A DNA stretch of 64,000 nucleotides from Dryocola boscaweniae (GCF_025215095.1 NZ_JALHAP010000079.1:124001-188000), one strand, 5' to 3'; positions 29,577 through 40,129 are shown, counted from the stretch's first letter. Notes: a model not told the origin generated them from the letters alone. A program made the numbers and translations.

Positions 29577-32500
29577 TTATTGCCTTCTGGCTAATAAGAT
29601 CTCAACCCTGTGCTCCTGTCCGTCATCAACCAGCGGGATGCGATCGTTGACCAGCGCGCTGCCATCCAGCGTGACGCGATAGTCGCCTTCGCCCTGGGTA
29701 ACGGTAATGTGATAGTAGCTGCTTTGATGTTGATAGTTCATGCTGAGCGACGTCCAGTCAGGCGGCAGCAGAGGGCGAACAGAAATCGCTTCGCCGTGTC
29801 GCTCGATGCCTAGCAGCGATTCAACAATCAGACGATAGGCCCAGCCCGCTGAACCGGTATACCAGCTCCAGCCGCCGCGTCCGGTGTGCGGGGCGACGCT
29901 ATACACATCCGCCGTCATAACATAAGGTTCCACTTTGTAGCGCTCTACCGCTTCGGCCGTCAGACCATGGTTGACCGGGTTTATCATCGACCAGAGCTGC
30001 CAGGCGCGCTCGGTATTGCCGCTGCGCGCAAAGGCCATCACCGCCCAAATCGCGCCGTGGGTATATTGGCCGCCGTTTTCACGCACGCCGGGCAGGTAGC
30101 CCTGAATATAGCCGGGGTTCGGCCCTTTGCCGTTAAACGGCGGGGTTAACAGTTTTATAATGCCAACTTCGCTATCCACCAGCCGTTCATCCAGCGCCTG
30201 CATGGCCTGAGCGCAGCGTTCCGGGCTTGCAGCACCGGACAGCACAGACCAGCTCTGGGCGATGGCGTCAATCTGGCATTCTTTTGCGGTATGCGAGCCA
30301 AGCGGCTCTCCGCTGTCGAAATAGCCCCGGCGATACCACGCGCCGTCCCAGCCTGCGGATTCGAGATTTTTTTGCAGGCTAAGGGCTTCTTTACGGCACA
30401 GCCCGGCGATATCGTTATCCGCGCGGCTTTCGGCAAGCGTCGCAAAACGCTGCAGGATGTCATAAAGGAAGAAGCCCAGCCATACGCTTTCGCCTTTGCC
30501 CTCAAGGCCGACGAGGTTCATGCCGTCATTCCAGTCCCCGGCACCCATCAGCGGCAGGCCGTGCTGCCCAAATCGCAAACCGTGGCGAATAGCCTTCACG
30601 CCGTGCTGCCATAAAGTCTCCTCGATTGCGCTAATGACCGGCTGTTCATAGGCGGACTCTTCTCCCGGCGCCAGCAATCTGCCCTCAAGATAAGGCAGGC
30701 GATGTTCGAGCAGGCCCGTATCGCCGGTGGTTTCGACGTAATGGCAGATGGCGAGCGGCAGCCAGAGATAATCATCCGAACAGCGAGTGCGCACGCCGTT
30801 GCCCTGCGGCGGATGCCACCAGTGCTGAACATCCCCTTCCACAAACTGCCGTGAGGCGCACAGCAGGATCTGTTCGCGCAGGCGCTCCGGCGCGGCGTGG
30901 CTCAGGGCCAGCGTATCCTGAAGCTGATCGCGGAAGCCAAAGGCTCCTCCGGACTGGTAATAACCGCTGCGCGCCATAATGCGGCAGGCCAGCGTTTGAT
31001 AAAGCAGCCAGCCGTTCGCCAGCAGATTCACCGCAGGGTCAGGCGTCGTCACCACGATTTTGTCGAGCATGCGGTGCCAGTAGCGGTGTACATTCGCCAG
31101 TTCGTTGCGTGCGGCATCTTCGCTAAGATACTGGCCGATCATCGTTTCCGCCTCGTGCTGATTTTGCCCAATGCCAAGCACGAAAACGAATGTCCGCTGA
31201 TCGCCATCTATCATCGTGGTGGCCGACTGCACCGCGCCGCAGGGATCTAATCCCGCGCCCGTTTTATCGGAAAGTGTTCGCTGTTTCATGGCGGCAGGGG
31301 AGCGCTGCGAGCCGTTACGACCAAGGAACTCGCGGCGGTCGCCGGTGAAGGAGCAATGCACGCCGGTCACAGCAAAAAACGCCGTTCTTTCTGAGCCGCT
31401 GCTGCTGTAGTAATTGTTCGCCAGCACGCCGCAGCCCCTCGCAACTTTGGCGGCGCGGGTGACCACATGCATCGAGGATTTTGTGCGGGATTCGCCCAGC
31501 GTCCACTCCACATAGCCGGTAACGGAAATTTTACGCGAGCGGCCAGAAGTATTGTTGAGCGTCAAAATAGCGATTTTTATCGGGGCGTTTTCCGCCACCA
31601 GAACGGTCAGTTCGCTGTCGATACCGCTCTCACGGTGGGCGAACACGCTGTAGCCAAAGCCGTGTCGCGACAGATAGTGGCCGTTGCCGCGTACGGGTAA
31701 CGTGGTGGGTGACCAGACCGCGCCGCTTTCTTCATCTCGCAGATAAAAGGCTTCGCCAGATCTGTCGCTGATGGGATCGTTTTCCCACGGCGTCAGGCGA
31801 TACTCATGGGCATTCTCAAACCAGGTATAGGCCTGACCCGCCTCAGAAATAACGGTGCCGAAGCCGGCATTCGCCAGCACGTTGGACCACGGCGCCGGGG
31901 TTTGCCCTTGTTCTTCGAGGATTATCTGATATTCGCGACCATCCTGCGAAAATCCTCCTCGCCCGTTAAAGAACACCAGAGCGCTGGTATCCGGCTGCCA
32001 CGGATCGTGCTGGTTGGCGGGCAGACCCGTGGCTGGCACCAGGTCCTGTGACGCAGAAAGCGTTGGCACGATACGCCGGTTGAGCTGCTCTTTCAGGCTG
32101 CCGGAGCGGTCATCAAGAACGATTTGCGCCACGCTCAGCAGCAGCAGACGATCTTCCGCCGACATGTGTTCGCCGTTACGGACGAAAATGCCGCCGGGCT
32201 TGTCCATCTGGCTTGCTTCGGAACCGGCGACAATCAGCTCCACTATCTGATTTTGCAGCTCCTGCTGATAGCCGCCCTGGCTGTCGTTAAGGATAACCAA
32301 ATCCACCGCCAGCCCTTTCAGCCGCCAGTAGTGGTGCGCCTGAATCAGAGTGGTAATCAGCAGAATGCTTTCGTCGCTGCTGACGTTGAGAATAACGATG
32401 GGCAGATCGCCCGAAATCGCCCAGCCCCAAAGGCCGGACTGTCCGCGGCGGTTACGGCAAATCGTTTTTGCTTCCGCTCGCAGTTCCGGACCCGGGAAAA

Positions 32501-35500
32501 GCACGGCGCTTGCAAGACGGTTAAACAGCGTAGCGTCATCTTCGTTGGCGTTAATCTGGCGCAGCACAATCTGGCTGTGCGACCAGGCGAGTTCAAATAC
32601 GCGGTCGGCAATAGGGTGATCGCGATATTTTTCCAGCAGTGCCTGGCTGAGCTGGCGGCTTTCCGTTACGCCATAAAGAATATCCACGGTGACCGGAACG
32701 CCCGGTTGTAAAACAATGGGCTGCCGAATGGCCAGAATAGGGTCCAGTACCGGCCCGGCGGTATTGCTAAGGGAGCCGCTTTGTTCCGCCGCAAGCGCAT
32801 TGGCCGGAGTACGTCCGCGCCCAAGGAACCTTGCGCGATCGGTTTCGAAAGAAGCGTTTTTCTCCGTCTGGCCGTGTACGACCACCATATGAAACAGCCA
32901 CGGGCAGCGATCGTCCGGCGAACGCGGGCGGCGGTGGCACAGAATCGCTTCCTGATCCGGCACCAGCTCAGTTTGAATAAATAAGTTGCTGAACGCCGGG
33001 TGCGCGAGGTCGCTGGTGGCCGGGGCCAGCACAACTTCTGCATAAGTCGTCAGTTCAACGGTGCGGGGCTGGCGTCCCCGATGAAGCAGGGTGACGCGGC
33101 GGAGTTCGATATCGTCTTCCGGCGAGACAACAATCTGCGTTTTCACGCTAAGGGAGCCTTCGATGCGTTTGAATTCTGCTCCGGCATCGGTAAAGACCAC
33201 GTCGTACTGGCTTGCCGGTTCACCGACAGGCTGCCAGGTATTGCTCCAGACCTCTCCGGTTTTCGGGTCGCTGATATAACAGAAGGTGCCCCAGTTATCG
33301 CAGGTGGCGTCGCTGCGCCAGCGGGTCAGCGCCAGATCCTTCCAGCGGCTGTATCCGCCGCCGGACTGGGTTACCATCAGGTGATATTCGGCGTTGGACA
33401 GCAGTTGAACTTCGGGAATCAGGCTGTCAACGTCAGTGAATTCACGGATTTCGTACTGAACCGGCTGCAACGCTCCTTCGTGGGATTCAAAGTGGCGGCG
33501 CGGGCTGTAGAGCTCGACCGCATCAGGCACGCGTTCCTGTAAGAGTAAACGAGCCGACTGGAAAGCCGGACTGGACATAAATCTGTCGACCATCGGGGCA
33601 TTGAGCAATACGTGCGACAGCGCCTGGAAGGCCATGCCCTGATGGTGCGCCATCCACGAGCGTACTACCGCATACATCTGGCCGCTTGCCAGTCGCGAAG
33701 GTGTGTAATCCAGCGCTTCGTAGAATCCATATTCGCCACGCGCGCCGTTTCTTTCGAGGGTAGCTAAATTGTCGCAGGCTCTTTGCGGAGCGACGGTTAA
33801 CGCCATCAGCGTGGCATAAGGCGCGATAACCATATCGTCGGCCAGCCCACGGCGCAGGCCGAGTCCCGGCACGCCGAAAGCGTGGTACTGATAATTCTGT
33901 AGCGCATCAAAAGAGTAATAGCCCGATTCGGAAATACCCCACGGCACGCCGCGCTCTTTGCCCCAGTCGATTTGACGGTTAACCGCCGACTGGCTCATCT
34001 CATCGAGCAGGCTGCCGGGATAAATCGGCATCACCAGGTTCGGCATCAGGTATTCGAACATGGAGCCGCTCCAGGACATCAGCGCGGTTTCGTTATCGAT
34101 GGTGGTGAACAGGCGGCCCAGCGCAAACCAGCTTTTGAGCGGCAACTGGTTGGTGGCGATGGCGAGGAAACTGGTGAGGCGGATTTCCGAAGGCAGCAGA
34201 TCGTAATGGCTGTTATCAAGTCTGTTGTTATCGCAGTTGTAGCCGACGCTGAGCAGGCTTGTCACTTCGTTATACAGGAAGGTGAAGTCCATCCTCGCAT
34301 GTTCGCTAAGCCGCTGTTCCAGCTCGGTAATAATATCCAGCCGCGTGCGGGCCTGGCGAATGGCCGACTCAGAAGGTGTGCCTTCGCCGGTATATTTTGC
34401 CTGGGCAATCCAGCTTAGTGACGGCAGCGGTTGGTTGCCCCAGCCGTGCGGTAACCAGCCAAGAAACTGTGACCATTCGTGGCAGATAAGCACCAGTTGA
34501 TGCTGAAGATGATCCACCCAGCGGCGAATTTGCCCGTCTTCATGGCTGCAAAGCGCGTGCAGGCGATTGCTTTGCGTACGCATGTTCTTCAATTCCGGGA
34601 ATAACAGCGCGGGAGAAAGCATGGCCGCGGCGCTGCAATGTTTGCGAAACTGGCGCAGGGAGGTGGGCGCATGCTGACCCCAGACTTTTTCGAGGATGCC
34701 AAGCGTGTCGTCCAGCCCCATCAGCAACTGGGCGCAGTCGAGCACCGGCTGATTGCGTAGCTGCGTTAAGCCAGCGCTGAGCGTAAGAAGATGCCCGGCC
34801 ATGTTGCCGCTATCCACGCTTGAGATGTAGCGCGGATTGAGCGGTTGCAGCGTGCGGGTGTCGTACCAGTTATACAAATGCCCGCGGTAATGCTCCATTT
34901 TATCCAGCGTATCGAGGGTGAGCGTAATACGCTGCAGCATTTCCCCCTGCGGGATGTAACCAAAATCCCAGGCCGTGAGATTCGCCATCAGCGACAGGCC
35001 GATATTGGTGGGCGAAGTGCGGTGGGCAATTACCGGCTGCGGAATTTCCTGATAGTTATCCGGCGGAAGCCAGTTCTCTTTCGCCGTGGTGAAGGTTTCA
35101 AAGAATGCCCAAATTTCGCGGGCGGTCTGGCGCAGCAGCCGGTTTTGACTGGTATTGAGCGAATGCGATTGCCGGGAAGGCTGGCGGCTTAGCCAGCTTA
35201 ATAACAGAGGGGCCGCGCACCACAGCGCGCCGACTGGCAGGGCAAAAATCAACAGCATGGGAGCCAGCCAGGCCGTCAGTGAAACAAGCGCCACGCCGCA
35301 CAGCACGTTCATCCACATTGCGCGGTAAAAGCGCACGGGGGAGGTTTTTGCGCTTTCTGCGCTTTGCTCGAAGCTTGCCCACTGATTGAGATTGCGATGG
35401 CTGATTCCCAGACGCCAGAGCGTTACCGCAATGGCCCGCAGGGAGTAGCCGGCTTCGTGAGGAAGCGTAATAAAACCAAGGCCGATGCGCGTCAGACGTT

Positions 35501-38162
35501 TTAGCGCGCCCGAAGACACCAGAATGAGATGTTGCAGGAAAGGCCGCCGCGCAGGCTTATTGATAAGATCCTGCGCCACCACTAAAACGGTTGGCAGCAG
35601 CAGCGCGCTCGCCAGCACGGCCAGCCACAACGGCGGGTTCGGAACCAGCAGCAGCGTGCAGAACAATAGAATCAATAAAGAAGGGGCGACCAGGCTGCGG
35701 CGCAGGTTATCCAGCAGTTTCCAGCGCGAAAGCGTGCTCAGCGGATTTTTATCATGCGTGCCGTCTGCTTTTCTGACGTTGGGTTTAAGCCAGTTGAGAA
35801 GCTGCCAGTCGCCGCGTATCCAGCGGGTGCGCCTTGCCACATCGGTGAGATAATTATTGGGATACTGCTCGTAGAGCAAAACTTCGCTCAGCAAACCCGA
35901 GCGGGCATAACAGCCTTCAAGCAGGTCATGGCTAAGCACCAGATTTTCAGGGCAGGTGTTATGCGTCGCCATAACGAAAGTATCCACGTCATAGATCCCT
36001 TTGCCGACAAAAGATCCTTCGCCAAACAGATCCTGATAAATATCGGACGACATCATCGAGTAAGGATCGTTGCCGGGGATACTGCTGCACATAGCGGCAT
36101 AGCGACCCTGGCCGTTACGCGGGATCTCTTCCGCAAGCCCCGGCTGCAATATTCCGTAGCCTTTCACCACTCTTTGTCTTGCCGGATCGTAGACCGGATG
36201 ATTGAGCGGGTGCGCCATAGTGGCCACCAGCTTGTGGGCCGTATCGCGCGGCAGCACGGTATCGCTATCAAGCGTGATGACGTATTTCACACCAACGGGC
36301 GGGCTGATGGCATTGCTGTGTACTTCAACAAACTGAGCCTGATTGCGTAACCAACCGTTCAGCATTGACAGCTTGCCGCGTTTTCGCTCGTATCCCATCC
36401 ATACGCCCTGCTGTTCGTTCCACTGCGCTTTGCGATGAAGCAGGAAAAATAGCGGCCCGGAAGCCGATGCGTAGCGGCGATTCAGATTCTGCGTTTGCGC
36501 CTCGGCCCAGTGTAGCAACGCGTCATTTTCAGCGGAGTTTTCAGCCGCTGAATCCGCAAAGTCGGTGAGCAAGGCAAAATAGAGATTTGCGGTGTTATTG
36601 CCAAGGTAGCTGACCTCAAGGCTGTTGAGCAGCTTGTCTATCCCTTCGCGGCTGGTAAGCAGGCTGGGAATCACCACCATGGTGCAGAATTGCGCCGGAA
36701 TACCGGATGAAAAATCCATACGCGGCAGCGGCAGCGGCGCTCTGAAACGGGTTGTCGCCTCGCTCAACAAATTGCTGGCAAGCTGGCTGATGAGCACGAT
36801 AAGCGGCAAGGCCAGCAGCCAAAGCGGCCAGCCCATTCCGCTTTGATAAGTGTGAAACAATACCTCGGCGCTAACCGCCGTAATCAGCAAACTCAGGCTA
36901 CCCAGCCAGGAAAGTAGAGGCACCTGGTTAAAACTGTGGCGCAGCCGAATTATCCACGAGGTGTTCGCCGCCAGTTGTTTTTCAAGCTCAGGACGTCCTT
37001 CGCCAATCAGATAGTAGCCAACGTGATGTTCGGGCGTGCCTGCATCCGCCCCTTGGGCCAGATCCAGAATACGGCGGGCAACGGCCGGTTCATTGAAGCG
37101 GCTGTGTCTGGCCAGCATTTCAATGATATGCCGGTAGTGATCCCGGGTATCAAAGTGCATGGCCGGATAAATCCCGGACGGGTCTTGTCGCAGCGTTTGT
37201 TCCACAAGGCTCATGGCCTCGGCAAAGTCTGCCCAGTTGGTTTCGCTCAGCAGGCGTAAACCGGCGATGCTGTTGCTTACGGAAAGCTGGCTGGCGGCAA
37301 GCTGCTGGTTAAAACGGTGGATAAGAAAATCGGTGGTAACGCCCGTTTCGGCCAGGCGCTGCTCAACCCAGGTCAGGGGCAGGGATAGCATGTTGCCTCG
37401 TCCCTGCAGGCGGCGCACCAGTTCCGCCACAAATGCGCTGGAGAGCGGCGGGCGTGAACGGGCCATATCGGCAATCAACAAAATCAAATCCGCCGGGGCA
37501 TTTTCGGCGCAGTCAAAAATGCGCGTTACCCAAACGTCGGCCAGGTTTCGTTCTTTTTGGGCATCCGCCACTTCGATGCTGACGCGGCGCAGGTTCTCGA
37601 TCAACGCCAGGCGCAGCATGCCCGGCAGTGCCCAAAGTTCGCCCAGCGTTAAGGGCGTTACCTGCTGATAGGCTGCGATATAACTGGTCAGGCTGCCTGC
37701 GTCCCAACGGCCATCGCCGTGGGCGATGGCTTCAGCGGCGATGTCATAAATACGCGGGCAGTTATGCGGAGAGGCAAGCGACGGCAGGCCTTTGCCGAAA
37801 TTTTTCGGCAAATGGTGGCGAACCACGCGGATCTGCTCTTCGATAAGATAATAGTTATCCAGCAGCCATTCGCCCGCAGGGGTGATGCTGGTTTTGTCAC
37901 CGGCGTTGAGCAAATAACAGTTACGGGTAATAACGGCTTCGTTATCCTCCAGGCGCTTCAATAAATAGTAGGGCATCCTGGCGGGGGATAATTTATGCGA
38001 TTGCGCAAGCTTCTGACCATAGCGTTCCATTTGCGCGGTAGAAAACAGCTCTGCTTTGATCGCGCTGTCATTAGCCGATGCGCCGCCGGGCCAGGGGCGC
38101 AGGTCCGATCGAAGTTCCTTCGGTTTATTAGGGGTAAACCACTGTTTGACTTTTATTTTCAT
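29577..38162 (-). CDS. ndvB: cyclic beta-1,2-glucan synthase (NdvB/ChvB type)
   Basis: A 2861-residue inner-membrane enzyme expected to make cyclic beta-1,2-glucan from UDP-glucose. Domains in order: N-terminal region; membrane helices about 410-465; GT84 glycosyltransferase with D632-S-D634 (TLDSDTVLP) and the R-x-x-R-W motif ending at W781 (RRTRW); further helices about 825-1010; a glucoamylase-like module with E1370 in SGSMFEYLMP; and C-terminal GH94 phosphorylase-like modules with the catalytic-type aspartate D2546 in GDWNDGMN, which set ring size. The length and order match rhizobial NdvB. It stands alone, with the 15-bp inverted repeat at its 3' end and a 418-bp region upstream holding a CRP-like site. 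Absent from E. coli K-12. Confidence 0.92.
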   Translation of the reverse strand: MKIKVKQWFTPNKPKELRSDLRPWPGGASANDSAIKAELFSTAQMERYGQKLAQSHKLSPARMPYYLLKRLEDNEAVITRNCYLLNAGDKTSITPAGEWLLDNYYLIEEQIRVVRHHLPKNFGKGLPSLASPHNCPRIYDIAAEAIAHGDGRWDAGSLTSYIAAYQQVTPLTLGELWALPGMLRLALIENLRRVSIEVADAQKERNLADVWVTRIFDCAENAPADLILLIADMARSRPPLSSAFVAELVRRLQGRGNMLSLPLTWVEQRLAETGVTTDFLIHRFNQQLAASQLSVSNSIAGLRLLSETNWADFAEAMSLVEQTLRQDPSGIYPAMHFDTRDHYRHIIEMLARHSRFNEPAVARRILDLAQGADAGTPEHHVGYYLIGEGRPELEKQLAANTSWIIRLRHSFNQVPLLSWLGSLSLLITAVSAEVLFHTYQSGMGWPLWLLALPLIVLISQLASNLLSEATTRFRAPLPLPRMDFSSGIPAQFCTMVVIPSLLTSREGIDKLLNSLEVSYLGNNTANLYFALLTDFADSAAENSAENDALLHWAEAQTQNLNRRYASASGPLFFLLHRKAQWNEQQGVWMGYERKRGKLSMLNGWLRNQAQFVEVHSNAISPPVGVKYVITLDSDTVLPRDTAHKLVATMAHPLNHPVYDPARQRVVKGYGILQPGLAEEIPRNGQGRYAAMCSSIPGNDPYSMMSSDIYQDLFGEGSFVGKGIYDVDTFVMATHNTCPENLVLSHDLLEGCYARSGLLSEVLLYEQYPNNYLTDVARRTRWIRGDWQLLNWLKPNVRKADGTHDKNPLSTLSRWKLLDNLRRSLVAPSLLILLFCTLLLVPNPPLWLAVLASALLLPTVLVVAQDLINKPARRPFLQHLILVSSGALKRLTRIGLGFITLPHEAGYSLRAIAVTLWRLGISHRNLNQWASFEQSAESAKTSPVRFYRAMWMNVLCGVALVSLTAWLAPMLLIFALPVGALWCAAPLLLSWLSRQPSRQSHSLNTSQNRLLRQTAREIWAFFETFTTAKENWLPPDNYQEIPQPVIAHRTSPTNIGLSLMANLTAWDFGYIPQGEMLQRITLTLDTLDKMEHYRGHLYNWYDTRTLQPLNPRYISSVDSGNMAGHLLTLSAGLTQLRNQPVLDCAQLLMGLDDTLGILEKVWGQHAPTSLRQFRKHCSAAAMLSPALLFPELKNMRTQSNRLHALCSHEDGQIRRWVDHLQHQLVLICHEWSQFLGWLPHGWGNQPLPSLSWIAQAKYTGEGTPSESAIRQARTRLDIITELEQRLSEHARMDFTFLYNEVTSLLSVGYNCDNNRLDNSHYDLLPSEIRLTSFLAIATNQLPLKSWFALGRLFTTIDNETALMSWSGSMFEYLMPNLVMPIYPGSLLDEMSQSAVNRQIDWGKERGVPWGISESGYYSFDALQNYQYHAFGVPGLGLRRGLADDMVIAPYATLMALTVAPQRACDNLATLERNGARGEYGFYEALDYTPSRLASGQMYAVVRSWMAHHQGMAFQALSHVLLNAPMVDRFMSSPAFQSARLLLQERVPDAVELYSPRRHFESHEGALQPVQYEIREFTDVDSLIPEVQLLSNAEYHLMVTQSGGGYSRWKDLALTRWRSDATCDNWGTFCYISDPKTGEVWSNTWQPVGEPASQYDVVFTDAGAEFKRIEGSLSVKTQIVVSPEDDIELRRVTLLHRGRQPRTVELTTYAEVVLAPATSDLAHPAFSNLFIQTELVPDQEAILCHRRPRSPDDRCPWLFHMVVVHGQTEKNASFETDRARFLGRGRTPANALAAEQSGSLSNTAGPVLDPILAIRQPIVLQPGVPVTVDILYGVTESRQLSQALLEKYRDHPIADRVFELAWSHSQIVLRQINANEDDATLFNRLASAVLFPGPELRAEAKTICRNRRGQSGLWGWAISGDLPIVILNVSSDESILLITTLIQAHHYWRLKGLAVDLVILNDSQGGYQQELQNQIVELIVAGSEASQMDKPGGIFVRNGEHMSAEDRLLLLSVAQIVLDDRSGSLKEQLNRRIVPTLSASQDLVPATGLPANQHDPWQPDTSALVFFNGRGGFSQDGREYQIILEEQGQTPAPWSNVLANAGFGTVISEAGQAYTWFENAHEYRLTPWENDPISDRSGEAFYLRDEESGAVWSPTTLPVRGNGHYLSRHGFGYSVFAHRESGIDSELTVLVAENAPIKIAILTLNNTSGRSRKISVTGYVEWTLGESRTKSSMHVVTRAAKVARGCGVLANNYYSSSGSERTAFFAVTGVHCSFTGDRREFLGRNGSQRSPAAMKQRTLSDKTGAGLDPCGAVQSATTMIDGDQRTFVFVLGIGQNQHEAETMIGQYLSEDAARNELANVHRYWHRMLDKIVVTTPDPAVNLLANGWLLYQTLACRIMARSGYYQSGGAFGFRDQLQDTLALSHAAPERLREQILLCASRQFVEGDVQHWWHPPQGNGVRTRCSDDYLWLPLAICHYVETTGDTGLLEHRLPYLEGRLLAPGEESAYEQPVISAIEETLWQHGVKAIRHGLRFGQHGLPLMGAGDWNDGMNLVGLEGKGESVWLGFFLYDILQRFATLAESRADNDIAGLCRKEALSLQKNLESAGWDGAWYRRGYFDSGEPLGSHTAKECQIDAIAQSWSVLSGAASPERCAQAMQALDERLVDSEVGIIKLLTPPFNGKGPNPGYIQGYLPGVRENGGQYTHGAIWAVMAFARSGNTERAWQLWSMINPVNHGLTAEAVERYKVEPYVMTADVYSVAPHTGRGGWSWYTGSAGWAYRLIVESLLGIERHGEAISVRPLLPPDWTSLSMNYQHQSSYYHITVTQGEGDYRVTLDGSALVNDRIPLVDDGQEHRVEILLARRQ

Positions 38163-38580
38163 TAAGTTGCTCGTCGGGCGATGTGAACTCGCAGGAGCAG
38201 TTGTGAAATCAGATCAGAAACGTTCTCTCAGGATGGTGTGCAAGACATCAGGGATTTAACAGCTGCCAGAGTGCTATCTTTTAGAAGTATAGATGAAACT
38301 TTTCCCCTTCAACTTACGCCCTTTTGCCGACAATAGCCCTGAAACATTTCAACGGCCTGCTTTGTGCTGTAATTAAATTGTGATGACGTTCACTGGTTGT
38401 GAAGAAATATTCCCAGGCGAAACGCGGTGGATTTTATTTATCCCTTTGAAGTTATTGTTTATTTATTTAATTAATAACTTTTTAAATATAACGATCTGCG
38501 AAAATCGAAATTAACAATTAATTAATATTCACCCATGATATGCGCACTTAGGGTCAGGGTGCGCGTTGCGGAGAATTTTA
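38163..38580. other. divergent promoter region between ndvB and yqeF
   Basis: 418 bp, AT-rich in its right half (38430-38530), no gene. It must hold promoters for both ndvB (minus) and yqeF (plus). A CRP-like site lies near the middle. No KdgR box was seen. Confidence 0.6.
38379..38394. promoter_or_regulatory. CRP-like site between ndvB and yqeF
   Basis: TGTGATGACGTTCACT matches TGTGA-N6-TCACA at 9 of 10 positions. It is 217 bp from the ndvB start and 187 bp from the yqeF start, so it could serve either. Confidence 0.55.
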
Positions 38581-39762
38581 ATGAAAGATGTGGTGATTGT
38601 TGGGGCGGCCCGAACCCCGATCGGCTGCTTCCAGGGCGCGCTTTCCCCGCGCAGCGCGGCGGAGTTAGGCAGCGCGGTGGTTAAAGCGCTGCTTGAACGC
38701 AGCGGCGTGAGCGAGCAGGAGATTGACGAGGTGATTCTGGGCCAGGTGCTAACCGCCGGAGCCGGGCAAAACCCTGCGCGACAAACGGCGCTCAACAGCG
38801 GCCTGCCGTGGTCTGTTTCCGCCATCACGATTAACGACGTTTGCGGTTCCGGTTTAAAAGCGCTGCATCTTGCCACGCAGGCTATTCAGTGCGGCGAAGC
38901 GGATGTGGTTATCGCAGGCGGCCAGGAAAATATGAGTCGCGCCCCGCATGTTCTTGCCAACAGCCGGACGGGTGCGGCGCTCGGCAACAGCCAGCTTATC
39001 GACAGTCTCGTTCACGACGGCCTGTGGGACGCGTTCAATGATTATCATATGGGTGTAACGGCGGAAAACCTTGCCCGTGAATACGGCATCAGTCGCGAAA
39101 GCCAGGATGCTTTCGCGCTCGCCTCGCAGCAAAAAGCGCGAGCGGCCATTGATTCAGGCCGGTTCAAAGATGAAATTGTCCCGGTTGCGGTAGAGATGCG
39201 TTCGGGCGGCACTTTGTTTGTCGATACCGACGAGCAGCCGCGTACCGACGCCAGCGCCGAAGCGTTGGCACAGCTTATTCCGGCCTTTGATGTCGGCGGG
39301 AGCGTAACCGCAGGCAATGCCTCATCGATTAATGACGGCGCCGCTGCGGTGCTGATGATGAGCGCGGCCAAAGCCGAAGAGCTGAATTTGCCGGTGCTGG
39401 CGCGCATTCGGGCCTTCGCAAGCGTTGGCGTCGATCCCGCTTTGATGGGGATTGCGCCAGTAACCGCAACGCGGCGCTGCCTCGAACGTGCGGGCTGGTC
39501 GCTGGAGGAGCTGGATTTGATCGAGGCAAACGAAGCTTTTGCGGCGCAGGCGCTTTCCGTGGGCAAGATGCTGGAATGGGACGAGCGCAAAGTGAATGTC
39601 AATGGCGGGGCGATAGCGCTTGGTCATCCAATTGGCGCGTCCGGCTGCCGTATTCTGGTTTCGCTGGTGCATGAAATGGTCAAGCGTGATGCGAAAAAAG
39701 GCCTGGCGACATTGTGTATCGGCGGCGGGCAGGGTGTGGCGCTGGCCGTTGAGCGCGATTGA
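38581..39762 (+). CDS. yqeF: acetyl-CoA acetyltransferase (thiolase) YqeF
   Basis: A 393-residue thiolase that would condense or cleave acetoacetyl-CoA. The acyl-enzyme cysteine is C88 in NDVCGSGLKAL; the histidine in GHPIGASGCRILV and the second cysteine in CIGGGQG complete the active site. yqeF lies beside kduI-kduD in E. coli, and here it is again at the left end of the pectin-related block. The start MKDVVIVGAARTPIG at 38581 has GGAG upstream. It is followed by a clear terminator, so it is a separate transcript from the porin gene. Confidence 0.92.
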   Translation: MKDVVIVGAARTPIGCFQGALSPRSAAELGSAVVKALLERSGVSEQEIDEVILGQVLTAGAGQNPARQTALNSGLPWSVSAITINDVCGSGLKALHLATQAIQCGEADVVIAGGQENMSRAPHVLANSRTGAALGNSQLIDSLVHDGLWDAFNDYHMGVTAENLAREYGISRESQDAFALASQQKARAAIDSGRFKDEIVPVAVEMRSGGTLFVDTDEQPRTDASAEALAQLIPAFDVGGSVTAGNASSINDGAAAVLMMSAAKAEELNLPVLARIRAFASVGVDPALMGIAPVTATRRCLERAGWSLEELDLIEANEAFAAQALSVGKMLEWDERKVNVNGGAIALGHPIGASGCRILVSLVHEMVKRDAKKGLATLCIGGGQGVALAVERD

Positions 39763-39789
39763 TTAAATTTTTAGTATTTCCCTTCACCG

Positions 39790-39825
39790 GCGCTTTCTTC
39801 TCCCGTAGAAAGCGCTTTTTATTTG
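39790..39825 (+). terminator. intrinsic terminator of yqeF
   Basis: GCGCTTTCT-TCTCCCGT-AGAAAGCGC followed by TTTTTATTT, 28 bp after the stop. Classical rho-independent form. Confidence 0.9.
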
Positions 39826-40073
39826 CCTGACGCTTCCCACTTATAAACGTTCCCTTACCTCGTCCGTAGCGAATAAGTTTCCCTTCCGCTAATTACTTTG
39901 CCGTACACGCAAGATAATTCCTATTCGGATAGCCAAAACAAAAGTTGAAATATTGTTTTATTTATGTTTGCGTTTTTATTTTTGTGACTTAACTCGCTGT
40001 TTGTAGTGTTTAAATATCCACTTTGTTGATGGCTATCACGAAGGCATGTACGAAAAATTCAGACATAAATATT

Positions 40074-40089
40074 TACGATCTCGATCACT
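40074..40089. promoter_or_regulatory. weak CRP-like site upstream of the KdgM porin
   Basis: TACGATCTCGATCACT fits TGTGA-N6-TCACA with mismatches in both halves (8 of 10). It is about 40 bp from the KdgR box. CRP control of kdgM is known in Dickeya; this site is assigned from consensus only. Confidence 0.35.
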
Positions 40090-40129
40090 AAAATATTGTT
40101 GGTTTAAAAATAAAATGGCATTTCATAAT

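Noticed and set aside
26940..29600. Direct repeat of the glyU 3' end that would mark an integrated island
   Set aside because: No copy of TTCGATTCCCTTCACCCGC was found downstream by eye, and no integrase is present, so attachment sites cannot be claimed.
39983..39998. TGTGACTTAACTCGCT as a CRP site for kdgM
   Set aside because: The right half matches poorly (3 of 5) and it is 160 bp from the gene; the site at 40074 is better placed, although also weak.
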